From contig NZ_JACORT010000012.1 of assembly GCF_014297465.1 (NCBI RefSeq), positions 142,763-206,762 on the forward strand: a stretch of DNA of 64,000 nucleotides. The letters run 5' to 3'. The stretch is from Ramlibacter cellulosilyticus (GTDB lineage Bacteria > Pseudomonadota > Gammaproteobacteria > Burkholderiales > Burkholderiaceae_C). Below, one piece after another: positions 1 to 10,308 of this stretch. Position 1 is the stretch's first letter. The number at the start of each line of letters is the position of its first letter. The notes below the pieces were generated by a model that had not been told where the DNA came from, did no database searches, and saw only the letters and a program-made list of their open reading frames with translations. Both the position numbers and the translations under genes were made by a program.

Positions 1-799
1 CGTCGCCCCAGACCGCAAACCCCAGCACCAGCGCGCACAGCAGGCCCGTGTAGCGGAAGGGCGCGATCACGCTCATCTCGCCCGCGCGCATCGCGACGGT
101 CAGCAGGAAGTAGCCGCCGCTCAGGAACACGCTCGCGGCCGCGAGCAGGCCCACCTGCCGCAGGCTCGCGGGCTGCCACGCCGTGAACAGGCTCCAGAGG
201 CCCGCCAGCAGCGTGACGGCGAACGCGGTGCTCAGCGTGATGAGGATGGACGGGATGCCTCCCGCGATCGCGCGCGTCATCAGGTCGCGGCTCGCGTGCA
301 GCAGCGTGCCGGCCAGGCAGAGGAGCGCATAGGCATTGAACACGGAGCCCGCCGGCTGCACGACCAGCAGCACGCCGGCGAAGCCGGTGGCGATGGCGAT
401 CCAGCGGCCGGCGCCGACGCGCTCGCGCCAGGCGATCACCGCGAACAGCGTGATGAACAGCGGCGTCGCCATGTTGATCGCGGTGGCGTTCGCGATCGGC
501 AGGTGGAACAGCGACACGAGGTAGGTGACCGTCGCGAACGCATCGAAGGCGGCGCGCAGCACCACCTTGCGATCCGCGAGCCGCGGCAACAGCGGCAGCG
601 CGCCCATCGCCGCGGCGATGGCGAACAGCAGCAGGGTGGCGAACACGCCGCGCACGAAGATCAGCTGCGGCGCCGGCAGCGACTGGCTGACGTACTTGAC
701 GAGGGTGTCGTTGGTGACGAAGCAGGCCATGCCGGCCGCCATCGCCAGGATGCCGCGCCGGTTGGCCGCGCGCGGATCCGCGGGAAGAGGGAGGGTCAT
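1..799 (-). CDS. EamA/DMT-family transporter, 3' end beyond window
   Basis: Inner-membrane exporter of the drug/metabolite transporter superfamily; substrate unknown. Reading the minus strand from the ATG at 799-797 gives about 266 residues without a stop before the window edge, so the C-terminus is missing. Hydrophobic segments alternate with short basic loops in the usual EamA pattern. The first half contains a segment reading ANATAINMATPLF, typical of the RhaT/YdcZ-like EamA subgroup that includes S-adenosylmethionine uptake proteins. Family membership is well supported by composition and motifs; any substrate would be a guess. It diverges from the KAP gene that starts at 942. Confidence 0.85.
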   Translation of the reverse strand, partial: MTLPLPADPRAANRRGILAMAAGMACFVTNDTLVKYVSQSLPAPQLIFVRGVFATLLLFAIAAAMGALPLLPRLADRKVVLRAAFDAFATVTYLVSLFHLPIANATAINMATPLFITLFAVIAWRERVGAGRWIAIATGFAGVLLVVQPAGSVFNAYALLCLAGTLLHASRDLMTRAIAGGIPSILITLSTAFAVTLLAGLWSLFTAWQPASLRQVGLLAAASVFLSGGYFLLTVAMRAGEMSVIAPFRYTGLLCALVLGFAVWGD

Positions 800-941
800 G
801 CGAGGCGCGATCTTACGCGGACCCCGCCACGGACGAGTGGGCACCCCGTTCGGGAGAGCGCTTCCCGCTTGCAGTGCCGCCGCGCCGGATCGATCATCAC
901 CATCCGCGATTCGCCTGCGCCTGCGCGCGAAGGAGGCGACG

Positions 942-3900
942 ATGATGAAGAGCCCGCCCATGGAGTCGGCCTCCGAGGAGGCCAGCCGCTTCGACGACGA
1001 CTTCGAGCCGGAGGCCGGCGAACCGTCCGGAGGCACGAGCGCGGTGCGCAAGGGCCTGATGGGGGTCGCCATCGCGCTCGCGGTCATGCTGTGCGTGTCC
1101 CTGTATGCGGCCCGCACGCAGGTGCCGGCGGTGGACGCCTACGACGACGACCCGCAGCGCTGGTCCTGGGCCTGGCTCACGGAGCCCATCGAGTTCGACC
1201 GCTGGTTGCGCCCCGGCGCACAGGCGGGGCGGCCGCACTTCCGTTCGATGGTGCTCGCGGCGGAAGGCAGGCGCCTGTTCGCCGCCGGCGACAAGGGCGT
1301 GCTCCTGCGCAGCGACGACGGTGGCCGGAGCTGGCGGCCGCGCCGCGTGCCCGGTGCCGCGACGATCGTGTCGGTCGCGGAGGCGGCGGGTGCGCTGATG
1401 GTCCTGGACAGCAACGGCGCCGTGTGGCGCAGCACGGACGGGGGCCGCAAGTGGGAGAACAAGGTTCCCGCAGGCAGCGGCCTCAAGGCCCTCGCGCCCG
1501 CGCCCGAAGGGCAGGTCGTGCTGGCCGTGGGCACGGGCAAGGTGCTGCGTTCCGACAACCTCGGGCAGGAGTGGCGCACGGCCGCGGCTACGCAGCCGGC
1601 GGGACTGGCGGTCCCGGCCGCGACGGCGAAGAAGACGGCGATGCCTCCCCCCGGCGGGGCATGCCCGGCGGGCTGGACGTACAACGCGAAGGCGAACCAG
1701 TGCGAACCCTCCGACGCGTTGCTCAAGCAGCAGGGGCCGCTGCCGAACGTGGAGCAGGCGCCGGTGCAGAAGGCGGCACCGCGGCCGAAGGCGAGCAGCA
1801 AGGCCGAAATCCCGCCGCAGGCGCCGCGTGCCCGCGTGGTGCCCGAGCCCGTGCCCGCGCCTGTGCCTGCAGTGCCCCCGGTGGCGCAACCCGCGCCGGT
1901 GGCGGCGGCTCCGGTCGCACCGCCGCTGGTGGCCGTGCTGTTCGCCGGCAAGGAACGCGTGATCGGGGCGACCGCCGACGACCTGGTGACCAGCGAGGAC
2001 GGCGGGCTGCACTGGAAGCCCGCGGCGCTGATGGTGCCTTCCGCCAGCCTCCCGTCCCGGTTCCGGGCCCTCACGCGCCAGGGCGACGTGTTCTTCGCGG
2101 TGGCAGACAGAGCCGTGCTGCGCAGCATGAACGGGAGCGTCTATACCGCGGTTCTGGTGACCGACGCTCCCTTGCGCGCCGTCGCCATGGCGCCGCACGG
2201 CAAGTTCGGGATCGCCGTGACCGAGAACGCGGAGGTGTTCACCACCGACGACGGCGGCGGCCAATGGAAACCCGGGAAGAAGCCGCTCTCGCAGCCGCTC
2301 ACGTCGCTCGCCACGCCGGACGGCAGGTCGCTCGTGGGCACCGATGTCTCCGGCAACCTCGTGCGCGCGCTGCGCGTCGAGGACCCGCTCACCGCGATCG
2401 GCAGCTACGCGCGCTATCCCGCTCCCTGGTTCCTCGGCTTCGTCGGCTTCCTCATGCTGCCGCCCGCCGGCGCAGGCCTGCTCGCCTGGCAGCGCCGCAA
2501 GCTGCGCCTCGCGAAGACGGGCCTCATGGACAACGGCGTGTCCGACGAACCGATCTCGCGCGCGGAGCAGGATCGCCTCGCCTTCACGCCCGCCGTGGAA
2601 GCGCTGGCGCTGTTCCTGCGCCATTCCGCCACCACGCCGCCGCTGGCCATTGCCATCAACGCGCCGTGGGGCCGCGGCAAGACCAGCTTCATGCGCATGC
2701 TGCAGGTGCGGCTGCGGCACCTGGGCGCGCGGCCGGTGTGGTTCAACGTCTGGCACCACCAGCACGGGGACGTGCTGCTCGCACCGCTGCTGCAGGCGAT
2801 CACGCGCCAGGCGGTGCCGAGCTGGTGGCGCTGGCAAGGCCTGCGCTTCCGCGCGCGGCTCGTGCTGCGGCGCATGCGCAAGCTGAACGACTGGGGCGTG
2901 GTCGCCGGCCTGGTGGCGCTGGTCGTCATCCCGCTCTACGTCGCGTGCCTCGTGGTGCGTGCACCGCATCCCGGCGCGGAGCCGCCGCAGTTCCCGACGC
3001 TGGACCACCTGGTGCGCGACCTGCACGCCGTCTGGAACTTCCTGCTCGGTGGCGAGTGGCTGGCCGCGGCGAAGAGCGCGAGCCTGACCGACGTGCTCGG
3101 TGCGGCCTTCGCCGCGCTGCGCAGCGACCCCGGCAATGGGTACTGGCTGCTCGGGACGGTGGGCCTGTCGCTCTGCCTGTACATGCTGGCCACCTACCTG
3201 CTGCGGCCCTTCCCGACCAGCCCGGGCATCCTCGCCGCCCGCCTGAACAGCAAGTTCAGCCTGTCGCAGGCCGAGGCGAAGGCGGATTTCCGGCAGCGCT
3301 TCCGCGAACACTTCGGCGACGTGGCGCGGGCGCTGTCGCCGCGCACGCTCACCATCTTCATCGACGACCTGGACCGGTGCGAGCCGCAGAAGGCCGCGGA
3401 ACTGCTGGAAGCGGTGAACTACCTGTGCGAGTCGGGGCGGTGCTTCGTCGTGCTCGGCATGGCGCGCGAGCTGGTGGAGGCCCAGATCGCCAGCGCGCAC
3501 AAGACGCTCGCCGAGGAGCAGGCGGTGCTGGAACGCGCGCGCCGCGAGGACGACGAGGGGCAGGGTGCCCCGGCCGCGGCGAAGGGCACGCCCGAGCGCG
3601 ACCGGCTCGCGTACGCCCGCAAGTACCTGCGCAAGCTGGTCCAGCTCGACGTGCAGCTGCCCCAGGTGCAGGATGCGCAGGCGGTGGACCTGCTGCTGCA
3701 GAAGCGCAAGGAGCAGCAGGCGCAGGACCGGACCTGGAAGGCGCGCTGGCAGCGGGCGCGCGAGATCGGCGGGGCCTGCTTCATGCCGGCCACGCTGGGG
3801 CTGGCGCTCGCCCTGTTCCTGGGCGCGCTCGGCGTGCAGTGGTGGCAGTCGCTCGGTTTCATGGAGCAGGAGGCGCAGGCCGCCGCCGCTGCACGCGCCG

Positions 3901-4721
3901 CCACCCTGGAACGGACGGAGGACTTCCTGCGCAGCGCCAAGCGCTTCGAGCAGGTCCTGCGCGTGCAGGCGGAACGCGGCGGCGAAGGCCTGGCGCTGGC
4001 CACCGTGCGCGCCGACGCCGACGTGGTCGCCGGCCACGCCAGGGCGGTCGAAGGCCTGCTGCCGGCGCTGCGCAAGGAAACCACCGGCTTCGACAAGCTG
4101 TTCCAGGCGGCGGTCGCGCCGCACGAGGCCGCCGTGAAGACGCTGCGCGGCGACTTCGAGGCGCAGGCGCGCAAGGCGGGCAGGACGGAAGTCGTGGCCG
4201 CGCTCGCGCCGGACGGCAATGCAGCGGCCGCTCCGCGCGAGCCGACGCCCGCACCCGGTGCGCCCGATGCGGCCGCGGGCGCGCCGCTGCCGCCTGGCGA
4301 GGCGCCCGACTGGCCTTACGTGCTCGCGATGCTGCCCGTGCTGCTGCTCGTGCTGGCCGCGCTCACATACCGTGACCGCTACGTCGTGGAGCCGACGCCC
4401 GGGTACCGCAAGGCGGTGCAGCAGTGGCAGCCGCAGCTGGCCAACAACCCCGAGACCGCCAGCCCGCGCGAGCTGAAGCGCTTCATGAACGTCAGCCGCT
4501 ATGTCGTGGCCCGCGGCCAGTCCGACGACCCGCTCCAGCCGGACGTGCCGGAGCCGACGATCGTGGAGTTCTGTGCACGCTGGCTGCTGCTGCGGGCGCA
4601 GGGGCGGCGCGCCACGGCCGACGGCCTCGCGCAATCGCCCGGCGTGGCGTCCAGCGAGGTGCCGGAGCGCCGGCGCCAGGCCGAGTGGTTCCTGCAGGTG
4701 GTGGGGGACATCAGCGGCTGA
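942..4721 (+). CDS. Asp-box (BNR/Ycf48-like) repeats fused to membrane KAP-family P-loop NTPase
   Basis: Protein of 1259 residues. I chose the ATG at 942 because AAGGAGG lies 5 nt upstream; the open frame extends further back without support. Order of parts: acidic N-terminus; TM helix about 38-57; five Asp-box-like motifs (SDDGGRSW near 124, STDGGRKW near 164, SDNLGQEW near 204, SEDGGLHW at 351, TDDGGGQW near 435) interrupted by a Pro/Ala-rich linker; TM near 490-510; a KAP NTPase with Walker A APWGRGKTS (574-582) and Walker B IDDLDR (807-812). Two TM segments are inserted between the Walkers (about 656-678 and 733-754), and two more follow (about 942-968 and 1124-1143). KAP NTPases are membrane-inserted STAND-like ATPases, some linked to phage exclusion. 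The Asp-box sensor half is unusual. Function unknown. Confidence 0.85.
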   Translation: MMKSPPMESASEEASRFDDDFEPEAGEPSGGTSAVRKGLMGVAIALAVMLCVSLYAARTQVPAVDAYDDDPQRWSWAWLTEPIEFDRWLRPGAQAGRPHFRSMVLAAEGRRLFAAGDKGVLLRSDDGGRSWRPRRVPGAATIVSVAEAAGALMVLDSNGAVWRSTDGGRKWENKVPAGSGLKALAPAPEGQVVLAVGTGKVLRSDNLGQEWRTAAATQPAGLAVPAATAKKTAMPPPGGACPAGWTYNAKANQCEPSDALLKQQGPLPNVEQAPVQKAAPRPKASSKAEIPPQAPRARVVPEPVPAPVPAVPPVAQPAPVAAAPVAPPLVAVLFAGKERVIGATADDLVTSEDGGLHWKPAALMVPSASLPSRFRALTRQGDVFFAVADRAVLRSMNGSVYTAVLVTDAPLRAVAMAPHGKFGIAVTENAEVFTTDDGGGQWKPGKKPLSQPLTSLATPDGRSLVGTDVSGNLVRALRVEDPLTAIGSYARYPAPWFLGFVGFLMLPPAGAGLLAWQRRKLRLAKTGLMDNGVSDEPISRAEQDRLAFTPAVEALALFLRHSATTPPLAIAINAPWGRGKTSFMRMLQVRLRHLGARPVWFNVWHHQHGDVLLAPLLQAITRQAVPSWWRWQGLRFRARLVLRRMRKLNDWGVVAGLVALVVIPLYVACLVVRAPHPGAEPPQFPTLDHLVRDLHAVWNFLLGGEWLAAAKSASLTDVLGAAFAALRSDPGNGYWLLGTVGLSLCLYMLATYLLRPFPTSPGILAARLNSKFSLSQAEAKADFRQRFREHFGDVARALSPRTLTIFIDDLDRCEPQKAAELLEAVNYLCESGRCFVVLGMARELVEAQIASAHKTLAEEQAVLERARREDDEGQGAPAAAKGTPERDRLAYARKYLRKLVQLDVQLPQVQDAQAVDLLLQKRKEQQAQDRTWKARWQRAREIGGACFMPATLGLALALFLGALGVQWWQSLGFMEQEAQAAAAARAATLERTEDFLRSAKRFEQVLRVQAERGGEGLALATVRADADVVAGHARAVEGLLPALRKETTGFDKLFQAAVAPHEAAVKTLRGDFEAQARKAGRTEVVAALAPDGNAAAAPREPTPAPGAPDAAAGAPLPPGEAPDWPYVLAMLPVLLLVLAALTYRDRYVVEPTPGYRKAVQQWQPQLANNPETASPRELKRFMNVSRYVVARGQSDDPLQPDVPEPTIVEFCARWLLLRAQGRRATADGLAQSPGVASSEVPERRRQAEWFLQVVGDISG

Positions 4722-4799
4722 ACCGGCGGCAGGAACCTTGACCTGCGTCAGTTGGCAGGCGGTGCGGCTTGCACATACTGGCCCGCGAAGGAGACTGCC

Positions 4800-5162
4800 A
4801 TGAGCAACACCGGGATTCCGGGCACCACCCTGTTCGACGGCGCGCAGGCGATGAAGGGCTACGCCCTCAACCGCATGTGCTTCTCGTTCAACGACCAGGC
4901 GAACCGCGAGGCGTTCAAGGCCGACGAGGAGCGCTACATGCGCCACTACGGGCTGACCGCGCCGCAGGCCGACGCGATCCGCAAGCGCGACGTGCTGGGG
5001 CTGCTGGCGGCCGGCGGCAACGTGTACTACCTCGCCAAGTTCGCCGGGATCCTGGGCCTCGACGTGCAGGACCTCGGCGCCGCGCAGACCGGCATGACCA
5101 AGCAGCAGTTCAAGCTGAAGCTGCTGCAGCAGAACGACCAACCCGACCGCCTCGCCGCCTGA
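4800..5162 (+). CDS. ligA: protocatechuate 4,5-dioxygenase alpha subunit (LigA-like)
   Basis: Small helical subunit (120 residues) of a class III extradiol dioxygenase. In the family it caps the active site of the catalytic LigB subunit, which cleaves protocatechuate or a related catechol at the 4,5 bond. The sequence shows the conserved core NRMCFSFND followed by ERYMRHYGL and the helix motif GGNVYYLAKFAGILG. The ATG at 4800 has AAGGAGA 5 nt upstream. The stop is 11 nt before ligB, so the two are co-transcribed. No other ring-cleavage genes (ligC, ligI, ligJ) lie in the window, so the in vivo substrate is unproven. Confidence 0.9.
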   Translation: MSNTGIPGTTLFDGAQAMKGYALNRMCFSFNDQANREAFKADEERYMRHYGLTAPQADAIRKRDVLGLLAAGGNVYYLAKFAGILGLDVQDLGAAQTGMTKQQFKLKLLQQNDQPDRLAA

Positions 5163-5173
5163 AAGGACGCACC

Positions 5174-6010
5174 ATGGCCCGGATCGTCGGTGGACTCACC
5201 ACCTCCCACGTGCCCGCCATCGGCGGCGCCATCGCCAGGGGACTCCAGGCGGAACCTTACTGGAAACCCTTCTTCGACGGCTTCCTGCCCGTGCACCAGT
5301 GGCTCGACGAAGTGAAGCCCGACGTCGCGGTCGTCTTCTACAACGACCACGGCCTCAACTTCTTCCTGGACAAGATGCCGACCTTCGCGGTCGGCGCCGC
5401 GCCGGAGTACCGCAACGCGGACGAAGGCTGGGGCATTCCCACCTCGGCCCCGTTCCACGGGCAGCAGGACCTGTCCTGGCACATCATCGAGCACCTGGTG
5501 GCGAGGGAGTTCGACATCACCACCTGCCAGGAGATGCTGGTCGACCACGCCTTCACGCTGCCGATGAAGCTGTTCTGGCCGAACGGCGTGCCGGTGACGG
5601 TGGTGCCGGTGTGCATCAACACCGTGCAGTTCCCGCTGCCCAGCGCGCGCCGCTGCTACCAGCTGGGACAGGCCGTCGGCGAGGCGGTCCGCTCCTGGGA
5701 CGGCGACAGGAAGGTGGTCGTGATCGGCACGGGCGGCCTGTCGCACCAGCTCGATGGCGAGCGCGCCGGCTTCATCAACAAGCCCTTCGACCTGAAGTTC
5801 ATGGAGAGCCTGGTCGACGACCCGGAGTGGGCGACGCAGTACAGCATCCACGAGCTGGTGGAGAAGACGGGAACGCAGGGCGTGGAGCTGCTGATGTGGC
5901 TCGCCACGCGCGGCGCCGTTGCCGGCCGCGTGCGCAAGGTGCACACGAATTACCACATCCCGATCTCCAACACGGCGGCGGGGATGATGGCGCTGGAGGC
6001 CCTGGCCTAG
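5174..6010 (+). CDS. ligB: protocatechuate 4,5-dioxygenase beta subunit (LigB-like, catalytic)
   Basis: Catalytic Fe(II) extradiol dioxygenase subunit, 278 residues, cytoplasmic. The known LigB ligands and catalytic residues have clear counterparts: His12 in TSHVP, His in YNDHG, catalytic His in GGLSHQL, and Glu in QGVELLMWL. The segment NADEGWGIP and the C-terminal YHIPISNTA are also typical. It directly follows ligA (11-nt gap) with AAAGGA upstream. It could act on protocatechuate, gallate or a methylated relative; the residues seen do not separate these. The pair is isolated from other aromatic-degradation genes here. Confidence 0.9.
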   Translation: MARIVGGLTTSHVPAIGGAIARGLQAEPYWKPFFDGFLPVHQWLDEVKPDVAVVFYNDHGLNFFLDKMPTFAVGAAPEYRNADEGWGIPTSAPFHGQQDLSWHIIEHLVAREFDITTCQEMLVDHAFTLPMKLFWPNGVPVTVVPVCINTVQFPLPSARRCYQLGQAVGEAVRSWDGDRKVVVIGTGGLSHQLDGERAGFINKPFDLKFMESLVDDPEWATQYSIHELVEKTGTQGVELLMWLATRGAVAGRVRKVHTNYHIPISNTAAGMMALEALA

Positions 6011-6051
6011 GCGCATACTGCCAGGGTCCGTCTCCAGGAGAGGAGGACCCC

Positions 6052-6285
6052 ATGGACGATACGGGGCCCGACGGCCACCTCAGCGTGTTCGAGCAGTCGT
6101 GCGCCTACTGCGGCGCGCGCTTCCGCGTGCTGGCCCAGGTCGCGCACGAGCACCAGCACGCGTCCTATCCGTGCCCGGAGTGCGGCAAGCGCTACGAGAT
6201 CGAGGCGGACGCGGAGCCGGAAGTGCAGTTGCTGCGAAGGCGCGGGGACGGCAAGGACGACCGGTACCAGGAGACGATGTTCTGA
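6052..6285 (+). CDS. small zinc-ribbon protein, unknown function
   Basis: Predicted 77-residue cytoplasmic protein. Four cysteines form two knuckles (CAYC at 17-20, CPEC at 41-44), which fits a single zinc ribbon; the C-terminal third is charged. A strong AGGAGAGGAGG tract precedes the ATG, and a CATACT element lies 33 nt upstream, so it may have its own promoter although it follows ligB by 41 nt. I do not recognise a named family beyond the zinc-ribbon fold. Being small and well preceded by a ribosome site, it is probably real. Confidence 0.7.
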   Translation: MDDTGPDGHLSVFEQSCAYCGARFRVLAQVAHEHQHASYPCPECGKRYEIEADAEPEVQLLRRRGDGKDDRYQETMF

Positions 6286-6300
6286 TGGGGCAGCGCTGGG

Positions 6301-6378
6301 GTGAGCTTCGCTCAACCCAGCCTACCGTGAGCTCCGCTGAACCCAGCCTACGGTGAGCTTCGCTCGACCCAGCCTGCT
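6301..6378. repeat. three tandem 26-bp units (GTGAGCTTCGCT...CCCAGCCTAC)
   Basis: Three units begin at 6301, 6327 and 6353, an exact 26-bp period, each containing GTGAGCT(T/C)CGCT, a variable dinucleotide, then ACCCAGCC. Each unit has a short palindrome (GAGCTTCGCTC). Single relatives stand at 52287-52312 and 63845-63870. All lie between genes, so this is a dispersed REP-like element with unknown function. A related block with GGTGAGCGCAGCGAACCCC follows at 6413-6432. Confidence 0.75.
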
Positions 6379-6443
6379 GCAAGCTGTAGGGTGGCGACGC
6401 GCCAGCGTCGGAAGGTGAGCGCAGCGAACCCCACCGATGGCGG

Positions 6444-7571
6444 CTACCGCAGGCGTGCAGGGCTCAACATCGCTTCCGTGAGCCCGCAATCCGCGATGTG
6501 CGCCGGCAACTCCAATCCCCGCGCGAGCGCCGCGCACGCCTCGCCCATCGCCGGCGAGGTCTGGATGCCGTAGCCGCCTTGCGCGGCCACCCAGAAGAAG
6601 CCTTCCGCCGACGGATCGAACCCGCCGACGAGGTCGCCATCCGCCACGAACGAGCGCAGGCCGGCCCATGTGCGGGCGGGACGGCGGATCTCGAGCGTCG
6701 TCATGGACTGGATGCGGTCGATCGCGAGCGCGATGTCGAGCTCCTCCGGCTGCACGTCCTGCGGGTCCACCGGATCCGCATTCGCCGGCGAGCCGAGCAG
6801 CATGCCGGCGTCCTGCTTCACGTACCAGCTCTCGTCGGCGCTGATCAGGCACGGCCAGGACCGCGTGTCCACGCCTTCCGGCGGCGCGAAGGTGAACGCG
6901 GAGCGGCGCTTCGGCTGCAGGCCGATGCGCGGGACGCCCGCGAGATCCGCGATGACGTCGCACCAGGCGCCGGCCGCGTTGATCACCACGGGTGCGGTGA
7001 AGCTGCCTGCCTTCGTGCGCACCTGCCACGCGCCGTCGTTGCGCGCCAGGTCCAGCACCTCCGCGTCGCAAACGACGGAGCCGCCCGCGCGCCGCAGGCC
7101 GCGCAGGTAGCCCTGGTGGATGGCGTGCACGTCCATGTCGCTGGCATCGGGCTCCAGCACGGCGCCGATGAGGCGTTCGGGGCGCAGCACGGGGACCATC
7201 TCCAGCGCCTCTTCCCTGGCGAGGCGCCGCGCGTGCGGCGTCATGGACCGCAGCAGCTCCCAGTGCGCCTCGAGAAGCGCTTCCTCGCCCGGCGCGGCGA
7301 CGAGCAGGCAGCCGCGCCCGGAGAGCACGGGATGTTCGGAGAAGCCGGGCGGCGGCGCGTCGAGGAAAGGCCGGCTCGCCTTGCTCAGGGCACGCACCTG
7401 CGGCGTGCCGTAGGAGTCGAGGAAGAGGGCGGCGGAACGGCCGGTGGAGTGGTAGCCGGGCTGGGACTCGCGTTCCAGCAGCACCACGCGCGCATGCGGC
7501 GCGAGGAAGTAGCCGACGGAGGCGCCGGCGATGCCGGCACCGAGGACGAGGAAGTCGGCGTCGTGGAGCAT
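6444..7571 (-). CDS. DauA-like FAD-dependent D-amino-acid dehydrogenase
   Basis: 375-residue flavoprotein of the DAO family, closely resembling Pseudomonas D-arginine dehydrogenase along its length: N-terminal FAD motif GAGIAGAS, then GYHSTGRSAA, SYGTPQVRAL, HQGYLRG, NAAGAWCD, LQPKRRSAF, MLLGSPANADPV, TWAGLRSFVADGDLVGG and AAQGGYGIQTSPAMGEA. The reaction would be oxidation of a D-amino acid to the 2-keto acid and ammonia, with electrons passed to an acceptor. From memory of the Pseudomonas enzyme, the glutamate that binds the guanidinium falls in a stretch reading LSGRGCLLVA here, with no acidic residue, so the substrate may not be D-Arg. A CATAAT hexamer ends 6 nt before the ATG (leaderless pattern). 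No dauB or dauR is adjacent. Confidence 0.85.
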   Translation of the reverse strand: MLHDADFLVLGAGIAGASVGYFLAPHARVVLLERESQPGYHSTGRSAALFLDSYGTPQVRALSKASRPFLDAPPPGFSEHPVLSGRGCLLVAAPGEEALLEAHWELLRSMTPHARRLAREEALEMVPVLRPERLIGAVLEPDASDMDVHAIHQGYLRGLRRAGGSVVCDAEVLDLARNDGAWQVRTKAGSFTAPVVINAAGAWCDVIADLAGVPRIGLQPKRRSAFTFAPPEGVDTRSWPCLISADESWYVKQDAGMLLGSPANADPVDPQDVQPEELDIALAIDRIQSMTTLEIRRPARTWAGLRSFVADGDLVGGFDPSAEGFFWVAAQGGYGIQTSPAMGEACAALARGLELPAHIADCGLTEAMLSPARLR

Positions 7572-7594
7572 CGCGGGATTATGGCGGCCGCGTG

Positions 7595-7679
7595 CCCCTC
7601 ACCCCAGCCCTCTCCCCGGAGGGGAGAGGGAGCAACACAGGCTCCCTCTCCCGCTTGCGGGAGGGGGGCGGGGTGAGGG
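7595..7679. repeat. C-rich inverted repeat between genes
   Basis: Left part CCCTCACCCCAGCCCTCTCC and right part GGGAGGGGGGCGGGGTGAGGG form the arms of a long imperfect inverted repeat. An inner pair (CTCTCCCCGG / GGGGAGAGGGAG and CTCCCTCTCCCG / GCGGGAGG) nests inside. It fills the gap between the DauA-like gene and the rpoD terminator. Similar intergenic repeats are widespread in proteobacterial genomes; no coding potential is evident. Confidence 0.7.
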
Positions 7680-7683
7680 AATG

Positions 7684-7707
7684 AGAAAGGGCCCCTCAGG
7701 GCCCTTG
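7684..7707 (-). terminator. rpoD rho-independent terminator
   Basis: On the minus strand, AAGGGCCC and GGGCCCTT form a perfect stem (7687-7694 with 7699-7706) around a 4-nt loop, followed by TTTCTCATT. It lies just after the rpoD stop codon. Confidence 0.8.
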
Positions 7708-7710
7708 TGC

Positions 7711-10068
<2,358 letters not shown>

Positions 10069-10282
10069 ACGACCTCGGTACAGGACAGCGGAAACACAAA
10101 TGCGCCACGAACCCGGCGCGGGTGGAGAAAGGCCGACCTGGGCCTCAGGGGCAAGATGGGTGGGCGAACATTTGGTGTGCAGTCCTTGCGGTGTGTTGGC
10201 CTACCCGCTGGGGGTGCCGCTCGTGCGTGAGGGCCGGCCGGTCCGGAGGTGCTGCTGTCGCTCTTGCCGCTAGCAACCCTAC

Positions 10283-10308
10283 ATTATATCGGTCAATGCC
10301 GATTTCAA
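10283..10308 (-). promoter_or_regulatory. candidate rpoD promoter with perfect TATAAT
   Basis: On the minus strand a perfect -10 TATAAT (10288-10283) follows TTGAAA (10308-10303) with a short 14-nt spacer. The -35 overlaps the last codons of dnaG. The transcript would have a leader of about 205 nt before the rpoD ATG. The spacing is shorter than ideal, so the -35 assignment is weaker than the -10. Confidence 0.55.

Noticed and set aside
897..5141. A 1414-residue open frame on the minus strand opposite the KAP gene, and a 1359-residue plus frame at 296-4375
   Set aside because: Composition is Arg/Ala/Gly/His-rich with no domains, as expected of shadow frames in high-GC DNA; the 942-4721 frame has a ribosome site, Walker motifs and TM helices.
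6301..6440. Possible CRISPR-like array
   Set aside because: Three units of 26 bp in direct contact without spacers; no cas genes.
10069..10282. Riboswitch or structured RNA in the rpoD leader
   Set aside because: No recognisable conserved core or terminator/antiterminator pair was found by eye.
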